DNA of 64,000 nucleotides from Branchiostoma floridae. Lineage: Eukaryota > Chordata > Leptocardii > Amphioxiformes > Branchiostomatidae. Under the pieces are notes generated by a model. The model searched no databases. It was not told where the DNA came from and saw only the letters and a program-made list of their open reading frames with translations. Positions within the stretch are counted from its first letter, which is position 1. Each line of letters begins with the position of its first letter. Made by a program: the position numbers and the translations under genes. Shown here piece after piece: positions 1-12,300 of the stretch. The DNA lies in contig NC_049995.1 in assembly GCF_000003815.2 (NCBI RefSeq), positions 8,813,802-8,877,801 on the forward strand, written 5' to 3'.

Positions 1-249
1 TGACAGACTCAATGGCCCACCACAAGCCATGTGTACTCTACAATGGAACCCACAACAGTAGATAGTTACGCCTTGAGTTCAAATAGGGGATTACAAATAC
101 AGTGAGCCTACAACGTACTGTCAGGACCGTAGCAACATTGTTTTGCTGTTACGACCCTGACGTCAAACTGTTGTAGAGTGTAATAAGATCGGTTATGATA
201 CGAACGTAACTTTGTGGTGTCTGTTTTTGGAGTCGTCCGAGTGTAGGCC
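1..249 (+). promoter_or_regulatory. Presumptive promoter/5' UTR of the carboxypeptidase
   Basis: No coding potential was seen. A perfect CRE palindrome TGACGTCA lies at 158-165, about 85 bp before the proposed start codon. The start codon itself sits in a strong context (gccATGG). The transcription start cannot be placed from sequence, and no TATA box stands out. Calling this a promoter depends entirely on exon 1 being correct. Confidence 0.3.
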
Positions 250-303
250 ATGGCTTTGCGACTTCCAAGTCTCGCTTCAGAGGCAAGATGTCAGCATCGT
301 CAG
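250..303 (+). CDS. AGBL2/AGBL3: CCP exon 1 (proposed initiator exon)
   Basis: ATG at 250 in context gccATGG opens 18 codons ([18 protein letters not shown]) that end at CAG with donor GTAATT at 304. The phase is 0, which exactly fits exon 2. It is chosen on start context, donor and phase only; no homology is recognised. The alternative is that translation begins at the ATG at 5219 and this is untranslated or unrelated. Confidence 0.4.
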
Positions 304-3300
304 GTAATTAGTATTTGGTAGGAGCTGTGGTTTTGAGTTTTATTTACAGACTTGGTAGTTGTCTCACAACTACTGAAAAGTCAAATGCAAAAACTTATGG
401 GAAGGTTTTCACAAACAAGTTTTAGACGATACAGAGCAGTTTGCCTGTATTTTTTTATTTTTCTTTTGTAGATTTTTACTTCTTGCACCTTGTTGAAATT
501 TAGAGAAATAGGGCAAGGTATTGTTTGCTCCATGAAAACAAGACTGCTTTTAGAAAGTGGGGGAGGGGCAGCATTCATTTCCAGGCTTTTATATGCATGC
601 ATGTATATGTAGACAGTAGCTGGGATACCATCATCATTTAGTTTATGCTTCAGTTGGACCCTTACTAATATGCTGTGTCATTGTATAGAGTGTTTTATTT
701 ATAATGCAATATATTGTATTATTATGCAAGCACAAACTACTAAGGATGGTGCCCCAGCATAACTATTGATGTTTTTTAAAGCCCCCTTCACACGAGAGCA
801 AGAATCAGCCGGAATGCCGTCGGAATGAAAAGTCTTTTCTATTCCTGGCAATTCCTCGGAAGTTCGTAGTGTGTTCCAGAAATTCTTACTGCATTCCAGC
901 TATTCGTGCCTGTTCTTTTGCCTGGCCCGAAAGTTTTTGACATATTAACTGTCGAGGTGCATTCGAAAAGGAGAAATATTGAACGGCACTCAAAGCGTAT
1001 TCTAAGTGTATTCCAACTATTCTAACTGCATTAGGACTGCATTCTGCAGCATTCCAACATTATTAGAAATATTCTTATCTCATTCCATGGGGAACCGAAA
1101 CGGCAAGCCACTTCGAATCCTGTCCGAATGTGGCCAAAAGAATATCCGGAATGCAGTAAGAATTTCTAGAATACACTACGAATTGCCAGGAATAGAAAAG
1201 ACTGTTTTCATTCTGACGGCATTTTGGCTCATTCCTTCTCATGTGAAGGGGGTATAACTTAAGGTCCATTTGAAATTCCCACTCGGTCCCAAATGTCACG
1301 AATTTCGCAAATACATTTGTACTTCATTCTGGCTGGTTCTGCTTGATTCCTGCTGATTCGGTTTCAGTGTGAAGGCCCTATCAAGGAGGACCTGCACTAT
1401 TTTAGAGTTTGGAGTTTCTAAACATAGACGTATCATCATTTTACAGATACCCCTATGTTACAGTTGTACCCCAACATGCATGTTTTAGAAACGCCCTTGA
1501 TTTCATAACATAATAAATGCATAATATATGACTGGAAAAACAACAAAACTCACAAAGCTTTTAATGATATTAGACCATCATCTTCATCATTAGACTAAGT
1601 ATGAAATTCATTGAGTGATTTGTCAAACTGTAGATTGCCACCCTTTGCAGGATGGGGGTGTTGGTAAACATTCCTTTATAGAGATCTCACATATACATGC
1701 TTGTGCACATCTGTCAACAGTTGAGTTTTGCATGAAAGATATTTTACCCTCAGCTTGTACATGTGTAACTCTGGTCCAATGACGAACAATGTTCAGCAAG
1801 AACTTACCATGACGAAAACCTCAACAACCTAATATCCAGTCTTCAACACCAAAGTCATGCACACCTGTGCAATATACTTACCTGTACGTGTACAGGTGTT
1901 TTCTTTAAGTCTAAACGTTGGTACAAAAGTCTTCCCAGGGGAGGGCATTAACAACAGATCATAGTTGCTTAGGTGCTTAAACAACTGTAGATCTTTGCCT
2001 GGCAACTGGGAAATAAGTAGAGGAAAGATTTGCTGCAGTTTCTTACTCAGTAGGGAAAATTTGGAGACGGTCATGGCTGTACACTTACCAGGGGTGTGTG
2101 AGATTCTGAGAGGAAATTGTCAGGTACTTTTTAACTTTTATCCTTAAAATGAATAAGTGGTCCAGTACTTTCACCTTTCAATAGAAATTTTGTTGGCAAG
2201 AACCAATTGCAAACAATGGTCAGGACTCAGGTGATGTCTCTTGTCCCATTTTATAAGAATAAGACGAACAACAAAGATTTTTAGTGTCATACTTTTGTAG
2301 TCTCTCTTGGTTTTTCTTTTTAGGTGAAAATTTGTCCTTGTTTGTTTGTAGTGTTGTTGAAAACATGTAGTTTGATATATAATCTGTTACCCTTTCAGTA
2401 TACAACTAATTTTAGATGGCAAATTCTCCTTTTTGTACAAAAATATAATATTTTGCGTGATACAAACAACGTAGCCATTCTGGGTATCATGTCCTGCTTT
2501 ATATCAGCTTTCAAATGTATCACCCTCTAAATGACAAGGGGGAGGGGCAAAAAATCAAACGTCAATATTTTTCTATGAAAATTTAGGCTGGTAGACCCTG
2601 GTAAGAGGATCACAAAAGTATCAATAGATTTTTGATGTCATGATAAAACAAAAAAACTAACCTATCGCATCTATCAGGTTTTTAGTAATCTCAATATTAG
2701 TTAGTTGTTGTTGGTAGTTGGTACACAAATTATCAATGAAAGTGTTTTGTATGTACATTCAAAACACTTTTATAAGGGGCACAGATAGTGTACATTTAGT
2801 ACTGAGCTTGCCATGGTATGACAGGCTATGTATTCAGGTAATGGGGAGTGACTTGGTACATAGCCTAACTTTGGTAACATTCTCAGTTACATTATCATCT
2901 AGTGTAATGCGTTGAAATTGAAAAAAAAAAAAAAAAAAAAACAACATAAGGGCTCAAAGCTATGATATAATACCAATTTTTCTTGAGCCCAAAGCTACCT
3001 GCTACAAAAGTTATGACCATATCCAGTTTATAATGATTGTCTTTTTGATACAAACTAAGAGATACCTTTGTATCATAAATAACCCTATAGGTTTCTATGA
3101 TATCTGAAATTAAATCATAGGAAGTGCAGCTTTAATGTCTGCATTATAACATCTATCAGACTTTAAATTGGCTTACATGTATACATTTCATTTGTAAAGG
3201 ACAGCTTGCAGTCTAAGTCAGACTTTGAAATTAAATCACGGGAAGTATAATATATAAATTGATATTTAATACATTTATCAAATGAATGTAAGGCCACACC

Positions 3301-6300
3301 AATTTAATTTCTTGGTTCACGGATTCGCTCGCTCCTATTTTTTGGGGAAAAAAATAGAAATAAAAATTACCACTCAGCAAATTTTCACCATTAATGAAAC
3401 CATTCACCAACTTTCTGGTGTAGCAAATTGGCCTTTATATTATAAGCTCCTTAAAGTGTGGGTACAGGTGCTGTTACTGTACAAAAATAGTGTTTTTGTA
3501 CTTTTATCAAGCTGAAAACTTTTTTTCTTTATGTTTTGGATTAGCCGTTACCTTTACCCCAACCATTTTACAATTTTTATTTTTATTTTTATTTCGCCCT
3601 CTCGCTCCATATTCTTTATTAAAAAATCCGTGAACCAAGAAATTAAATTGGTGTGGCCTAAAGTAGCCAAGTTCCGTTATGCAAAAGACATCTTACAGGA
3701 TATAATATTATACTGAAAACTAAAACATGAAAAGTGTGTATATAAAGGTTATATTACTAAACATTTATCAAGTAAACTGCATGCTTTGAACAAAGAGAAC
3801 TTTAATTAGCTGTTTTCCAAACTAAGGACATGTTTAATGTTTGATTGTTGAACCAGCTGCTGAGACTCAGACCATAATTCTGGATACAGTATTGTGGGGG
3901 ATAAATTTACACAGGACTGAGTATACTAAGTCTTGTATATAAGCCCGGCACTAGGTAGTATAGGAGGACTACTAACAGTAAGTGTTGTTGCAGCAATTTT
4001 GGACTGTTCTGTGGCAGTGTTTCAACATTCTTTCTACTGACTGAGGTAGTTTTTGGCTAGCCTGCGCTGGTTACCAGAGCACCATGCTATAGTCGCTAAT
4101 CTTTTCGGCCCGGGAAACAACTTGCCCCACTGCCAAACACAGCACGCGAGCCCTGATTATCTCTCACACAGTGGATAGATATCAGAGATCGGGTGTCAAT
4201 TATCTCTGGGTGCCTATAGAGGTCAGTGTTGTGACCTTCCTAGGTGAAAGGGCTTATAGTTTATTTCGAAAGGGCTATAGTTTAGAGCAAGGGTCTGGTA
4301 CCCAGGATATCTTTGTGCCCCAATTGTTGTATCTAGTTACATCTTGTTTAGGCGGCAAGGAGAAGATTGATTAATGTGTTGCAGGTACTATTATGTGTAA
4401 ATGGTGCCGATTTACTGTACATTATGTAGATAGCAATTATGGTAAATCCTATGGAAGTAGGGGGAAATGGTTTGCCGGTAGAGATTTCTACAGTTGTTTT
4501 TAGTTAATTTGGTAATGTCACTACACCATGCACGAGGCGTGCTGTCATACAAATGTACAGTGTAATTTTAGTAACTGTAACTGTAAAAACATTGCATCTC
4601 AAATGACCAGTCAGGAATTTGTATCTGATTCACTAAGTGATCATTCTTTCCGTTGTTTATCATACATGTACATTAGTGTAATTGGTATTGTAACACTACA
4701 AGTAAAAATGTAGCACAAGGTACATGCAGAATATGGTGTTCAGTGTGCTTTTAGTACAATGTACACAATGCAGGGTTGTAGCCAGCCTGAAATCATTTTC
4801 AGTCCCCTCGATTTTGAATGGGAATCCTATCGAGCACCGAAGGCATGGCGTGGTGTTGCGCATCATTTGTAGGGGGTCTGGGTCCCAGAAAATTTTGAAA
4901 CCTAGACCTTCTGAAACACTATTTCCTGCATTTTGAGGTGCAAAGTTTGCTTGTAGACTATGCTGTTCAATGGCATCTGTTTTGGTGAGGAAGAACACAT
5001 GGGTTTCAGTGTTTTTATATCTTTACATATCAATTTTTGTCTGTCCCTGGGGACGGAATGGGGAAAACTTTTTTCAGTCCCCAGCTGCAAAATTCCTTCA
5101 AAGGACTGAAGGACAGGTGCTGGCTACAACCCTGACACAACGTATTTGCTAGTCTATGTGATGTACTTGATCATGTACACTAACATGTGTTCCCTTCCCC
5201 CCCACTTTGCAGCAGAAGATGTGCACCTGTGCCTTCCACATGAGGGTTCACCGCGCCGAGACTGCCGCCGCGGCCAGCCCGTACGGAAGCCTGCACGATA
5301 GCAACAACACAACGACCTTCAGCGCGAGAACACCGCGCTCTTCCCCGCTGCATCCGACAAAGAATGGATATGGCGACAGTTCTTCTTCAGAGGATGAGGA
5401 GTCGGACCCAACGGAAAACTCAGGAAAGCTTCCGAGCGTGAGACCGCACACGATGTCAAATGGCGATGAGTTCACAAATAACAGCACGTTTTGGCAGGGA
5501 ATGTTGGACGCCGACAACCAGGAACAGAATAAATTTTACAACGAAGAAGGGCGGACAGAACTGGCCCGGGATGATCTGTTCCCGCATAAAAGTGACAACT
5601 CAAAGTCGACGTTCCAGAAATTTTGGCCCCACGGCCCATTTTGGCCGCCGCACTACTATGGGCCCAGGATCGAGACTCCAAAGTTTATAGCGACGGAATA
5701 CAAAAAATTAGAAACTTTGTGGTCAAACCACAAAAGTGAGCCTTTTCTCTTGTTTCTCTATTGTCAATGTGTATAGTACAATGTATATTACATTGTCAGT
5801 GACACATTGTCAGTGACAATGTACATGTGCATTTAAGTGTACTACAACAACTTGAGCATGGACTTTGTACATGTACATGTGTAAACAAATTTGGTTGAAT
5901 TGATTGTATGCATATGGTTGTTTGGTCGGTCCTTTGGTTGGCTATAGTGTACAAGGGATGGATAGATGGATGGATAGATGGATGGATGGAATGGATGGAT
6001 GAAATGGTTGGAAGTATGGATGGTTGGGTGGATGGATGGATGGTTGGATGAATAGATGGATGGATGGAAGGATGGATGGATGAATGGATGGATGTTTTGC
6101 TGTATTGTTTATACTTCAATCCTACTGCTTAATATTTCATGTCATTTTAAAATTTGTGTTCTTTATATCTTGTACTATCAATTATGTGTTCTTTCATAAT
6201 GATAATCATGTTGCTTAAAGATTCTGAAGACTTTCATTTGTTTAGTTTTCCAGCACAGAACAATCAACGATAATGATCAATCAAGGTTCCCGCGGCCATG

Positions 6301-9300
6301 GCGGGGAAAGGTCGTCGTGTTTGACAGCGAGAGGATGGCGAAGGGACAGGTACCGCACAACGTGCCGGAGGGTTGCTGCCCCAGCCTCTCGTTCGAGTCC
6401 AGATTCGAATCAGGGAACCTTCGGCAAGCAAGAAGAATGTAAGTCTTAGAAAATGCTTTTAGTACATGTAGATTGTAAAGGCTGGTGTTACTGTAAATGC
6501 AGAAATATTCGCGGTGGATTAATATTTGCGGTTTTCGCGGCGGCCGCTTCACCGCGAAATTAAATCCACCGCGAATATTTCGTCTGCTGGCGCCGCCTAA
6601 GGTGCCCCTTTTCCGCTCCATGTACATACTACTACTGTCTTTGTCACTGTATAATGAAATGTTTGACATACTTACTACGGTGAAGTCTTGACTGAAGACA
6701 CACATGTAATTTTTTCATACGACCAACTGTATTACAGTACTGTACAGTATGTTCACCATGATACAAAGGTCGTACTACTGTATACTATTACGTATTGAGA
6801 GGGTAGATACGATTAGATCAGTAACAGTGGCTCACGCAAGAACAAGTCAAAAGCATGGAAACTGTTCTATCCGTCTGTATAGGACCCTTACCGGGTAACC
6901 AGCAAGTGTTTTCCGACTGGCGGTTTGTAGAGGCGCCGGGTTTTACACGGCAGTTCGTGACTACAGTGCAGTGCTGAAAATGCATTGAATTTCGCGGGAT
7001 GGCGCTACCGCGAAATTAAATCCACCGCAAAATGTCCATTTTGCCGCTACCGCGAAATTAAATGCATTTACAGTATGCAATATATGAATGGTTATGGAGA
7101 TGTGTTTATATGGGATATTTTATTAATCTTCTTAGTATTTGACAATTATTGAACTCTTCTTGGTGTGAATTAAAGCTAGACGACTGTAGCCAACTATAGT
7201 TGATCTCAAAGTTTCCACAGTGACTGCATGTGACAGTGAATGGAAATGATCATCTTTACTATATTCTAAAATCATCAGTTAATGTCAATGAGTAATTGCT
7301 ATTTGACATAACATATCACCTGGATGTCTAACCTTCATCAACTTGCCTAACGGGTTATGATGATATTTTTCATAAGACGATGATGTACCACTATTTACTT
7401 AGCATATTGGACGGGAGACCTGGCGCATCCCAGTCTCATATTCAGCTAGAAGAAATGTTATTGCCCCCAACGGTATAACCCCAACGGTGCTGTAATACAC
7501 TGTATGACTATGACTGACTGACTGATTGCAACTAAGCTTGATATATACGAATGTACAGTGTATCATGAATCCATTAGATGCCATGTACAATAGTCATGTA
7601 CAATTTGTTTAAGATTTGTTCTTTATTTATTGCAGAGGGCAGTATGAGTATGAGTTAGTGTTGAAGACAGACCTGTACACGTCCAGACATACCCAGTGGT
7701 TCTACATTAATCATGTACCAATTGTGTTTTGTTGTTTGTTTATTCCAGAGGGCAGTACGAGTATGAGCTAGTGTTGAAGACAGACCTGTACACGTCCAGA
7801 CATACCCAGTGGTTCTACTTCAGGGTTCAGAACGCCCTTCCCGGCATCACCTACAAGTTCCAGATAGTCAACCTACTCAAGAGGGACAGCCTCTATAATT
7901 ATGGTAAGTCAGTGCTACATTTTGTAAATCCACACAAAATAATTTCTTGTTTCTTTGATACAGTAGAATCCGCACAGCCTATTTGCCAGTGGATTTCGTG
8001 CAATTATCCGGCTGGTGCAATAATGCGAAGTTATCTAGATGGACCGCACTTATTTGGGATTTTGGGATTCCGTGCAGTTAACAGAAGTGTGCATTTATCC
8101 GTTGTGCAATTGACTGGCTTCTACTGTATTTAGGAATAAAGCCAAATGGCTGAAACACAGGGCAAAGCAATAATCCATTTCACAGAGATCAGAACGCATG
8201 TGCAGAGACAGGAGTTCTAGGTAATATGTCAAAGGTAAAGGCCCACAAAAAGAAAAGAAAACCTGTCTGGACGTTGTTATGCAAATCGTAACAATGGTCG
8301 AGACAAGGACTGTTTTTTCGAGGCCTTTACCTTTGACGTATTACCTAGAATTCCTGTCTCCGTACATGCGTTCTAGTCCCTGTGAGAGGGCTTATTGAAT
8401 GTACATTTTACCTGATTCTGGATGATCAGCACCTTAGTTTGTACATATTGCTGATACATTCTACATTGTACAGTGTGTTGTGAATAGCAAAAGAAGTGAC
8501 TTTTTTCATGTACCCACTCCTCAGGCATGCGCCCCCTAGTGTATTCTGACAGAATGGCAAGGGACAGGACGATAGGCTGGCACAGATCTGGGCACCACAT
8601 TAGGTAAGGTTGATGTCATTCTTTTGCCATTAACAGTAATGTCCACCCTTTGCATGTACCAAACATGATTGATAAACGGTCGCATCAAAGCCTGACGGAT
8701 TGCATTGTTCAAATACATTATTACTTGTGAATAGAAAGAGTAATTATAAAATACTTACTGTAGGCATTTCCTAATTTAAACTAAGTGTATCTTTGTCTTG
8801 TTTTCAGTTATTACCAGTTCTACAACACCAGCAGGAATCCACTCTTACAACCAGACATCACCTACTTCTGTCTGGAGTGGCAGATGGTGAGAACTACATT
8901 CAGACTTTTCATATCTGATTCATAATAAAATTGTCTGTAAATGATTAACCACAAAGTACTCAGTCTATGATTATATTGGAGAAGATTTTCAGAAGAGGCC
9001 TAGAAAATTTTAGGCGTAGGTCTATGGTGACTTGACATATGTGTCTTTGTGCTAATGTTTATCCTGGATTTACCCTGTTTGTCCCCAGGAATTCCCATAT
9101 GATTATGAAGAAGACACATACTACCTGGCACACTGCTACCCCTACACCATTGTACATGTACACATTCCCAACAAAGATAGACAGAACTGTAACAGTTAAT
9201 ATCTTACTACTCCCCGGGGATTCCCATATGAAGAAGACACATACATGTACTACCTGGCGCAGTGCTTAATTACAATCCCTAAACCTGCTACATGTGTATG

Positions 9301-12300
9301 TACACTCAGATATTCTTATTGAAGATACATGGAACTGTTTTATCATAATTTGCCAGGAATTCCCGTATGAAGAAGACACATACTACCTGGCGCACTGCTA
9401 TCCCTACACCTACACGGACCTCAAGGAACACCTGGACGACCTGTGCAATAACGAGGAGACTGGCAGGCACGTGAGGAGAGATGTCTTGTGTGAGACACGA
9501 GCCGGCAACAGCTGCTTCCTTCTCACCATCACAGAATTCCCAGGTGAGCAAAGGGCTGTTTTTTTCTAATGTTTAGCACTGTTTAGAGTTAAGTTCTTGT
9601 TCAACTCATTCAGATCTAAAGCATCTGACCATTTCTAAAATTATTCAGTTTCCCGAATAACTGCTATTTAGCATATCTTATTACCTAGATATCTAACCTT
9701 CATCACCAGGTCTACTGACTAAACTGTAAAAAAAAGTAGAAGGGTAAGGTACAGATGAATCTTCAAGTTGATACTTCTGTTTTTCTTTTACAATTTTAGA
9801 CCAATCCGCACACAAAATATAGCTTACCTACAAGCTTTCGATCAGTTTTCTGATCCTTATCAAGTTGAAACAACCTATGTCACACATCCAGCCAGAAGTG
9901 TGACATCAGCTATTGATCAAAGCTGCTTGGAAGTTGGTATCAGCCCCCGTCTCGGTTGAGGGAAGGTTGATGGGCTCTGATGTAAACGGCTTCTTTTATT
10001 CCTCTGAGATCTGTTTTTCTTTAGTTTTTGTTTTATGTTGGATGTTTTACTATAATATTATTGTAAACAATGGGTCCATTGATGGAGTGAATGTCCTTGT
10101 GAGTATTGTAATGTAATTGAGTTATATCTGTTTACCCAGATGAGGAGTCAAAGGTCAATCTGCGGCAGGCGTGCCACCGTAATAAGAAGGGTGTGGTAGT
10201 GTCTGCACGGGTCCACCCCGGGGAGACCCAGGCTTCCTGGATGATGAAGGGACTACTAGACTTCCTCACGGGGGAGTCAGAAACTGCCAAGGTAACACCC
10301 CTCGTAAATCATGGTACAACCCACTTCAGAAAAGGGCATGCCCATCTGTAAAAAAGTTATACCCATCTCTGTTGATTTCTCATGAACAGAAACAGCCAAA
10401 CTTTAAAGTTAAAGCCTCTCTTCAACAATTTCCACAGCTATTTCCTTTGTTTGTTGAGGTAAACTGTAAATGAATGAATACCTAAATATGGTCCTGAAGT
10501 ACTGTAAATGCAGAAATGTTCGCGGTGGATTAATGTTTGCGGTTTTCGCGGCGGCCGCTCCACCGCGAATTCAAACCACTGCGAACATTTTTTCATAACA
10601 GTAAGGGACTACAGTGCATGGTGCTATCGCGAAATTAAAACCACCGCGAAAAGTCCATTTCCCCGCTACCGCGAAATTAAATCCCTGCGAACTTAAATGC
10701 ATTTACAGAATAAGGATATCACTTATAACATGTCATCCTTGCATAGATTATTCCCACATACATATACAAAAACAAATTTTTGGGAAGTAATACTAAAGCC
10801 AGAACTTTAGAAGACATTGCTAAATGCTGTGACATCTTCAATCTCCAGGAGTTGAGAGAAAACTTCATCTTCAAGATTGTGCCGATGCTGAACCCAGACG
10901 GCGTGATCGTGGGGAACTATCGCTGCTCGCTCGCGGCGCGGGACCTGAACCGGAACTACCGGAACCCTCGCAAGGATATCTTCCCCACGGTGTACTACAT
11001 CAAGGAGATGACTGAAGCTTTCAAGAGAGACCATGAAGTGAGTGTTGTGGTATGGATACTGCAGGGTTCTAGCTAGCGTCCGTCCTTCTGTCCTTTGGGT
11101 TTTGCAGCTGAGGAGGGACAAAAATTTAGTCAATTCCGTCCTCTGTGACAGACAAAAATTGGCATGTAATGATATTTAAAAAATGAAATTTTGCAATGAT
11201 CTCCAGGACTTCAGCACAGATGCCTTTGAACCAAGCTAAGTCTACTCTACTAGCAAAATATGCCCCAGCCTCAAAATGCAGGAAATAGTGTTTTGAGGGT
11301 CTAGATTTCAAAATTTTCCTAGACTTCCTAGAATCGTCATGCCTTCCACGCTCGACAGAATTTCCATTCAAAATCCAGGGGACTGAAATAGGGCTTTAGC
11401 CAGCGCGAATTTTTTTTCCGTCAGCCAATTCCAATCGTTGTGAAAACCGCGAAAATTAATTTTCCCTATGACTCTACAAAGTAGTAAATGTTGCCATTGA
11501 GACCTTGAAAAAACGGTTTTAATGAGATTATCGTATTCAAAAGAGCGCCGACACACATTGGCAACAATCATAGTAATAGCAAAACAAACAGTGTGTGGCT
11601 TTCACCGCCGTGGACAGCGTCCCCAAGCCGCCTGTGGCTTCCAACAAGGATTTTTGTCCTTCAAGGTTGACGGATTGGTTTTAAAATTTTTCCGTCAGAC
11701 GCATCAAATTTCTGTCAATTGACGGAAAAACGGACGCTGGCTAGAGCCCTGGACTGAAACAATTCAGGCTGGCTAGAACACTGATGGATAGTAACCTTCC
11801 TTTATGGCAAATTCATTTATTTATTTAATCTCAAGACATGTGGGTAGCCCCTTCAACTTATTTGAAGTTGATTTCCAAGGGGGCCCACTACGGACATATG
11901 GACACAGCAGGGAGCTGAATGTGTTCATGTACGGGTAGGGGTAAGGGGGTGATGTCTGCCATCTCTGATTGCCTTGTTTCTGTTCACCAGATCATTGTGT
12001 ACTGTGATCTGCACGGACACAGTAGGAAGCTGAATGTGTTCATGTACGGGTAAGAGTGAGGGGGTGAAGTCTGCCATCTCTGATTGCTATGTTCCTTTCC
12101 CCCCCAGATCATTGTGTACTGTGATCTGCATGGCCACAGCAGAAAGCCGAATGTGTTCATGTACGGGTGTAACTCCATCCAGGGGAGGATGGGACTGGAC
12201 GGAGCTGAGGTCTTCATCAACGAGAGACTGTTTCCCTGGCTCATGGCACAGAAGGTAATACATGAGACAAAAAGACTTTATAGACTATTGTGTGGCCTAA

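Larger units (their letters stand above)
304..5212 (+). other. CCP intron 1 (4.9 kb), no gene seen
   Basis: AT-rich intron with no credible exon. It holds a CATTCC-rich MITE (782-1252), a poly-A run (about 2920-2940), a MITE at 3289-3661 and an hAT-like MITE at 4771-5134. The stretches 1253-3288 and 3662-4770 show nothing recognisable. Confidence 0.5.

Noticed and set aside
5796-6119. Minus-strand ORF with Ile-His-Pro-Ser repeats
   Set aside because: It is the translation of a GGAT microsatellite.
6254-6438. Exon 3 starting at the stronger acceptor TTCCAG (6253)
   Set aside because: It would need a phase-0 end of exon 2, but exon 2 ends in phase 1 at its strong donor. The TTTAG acceptor at 6245 keeps the frame.
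7636-7705. A mutually exclusive alternative exon 4
   Set aside because: The copy stops after 70 bp with no donor and is out of frame with the following real exon.
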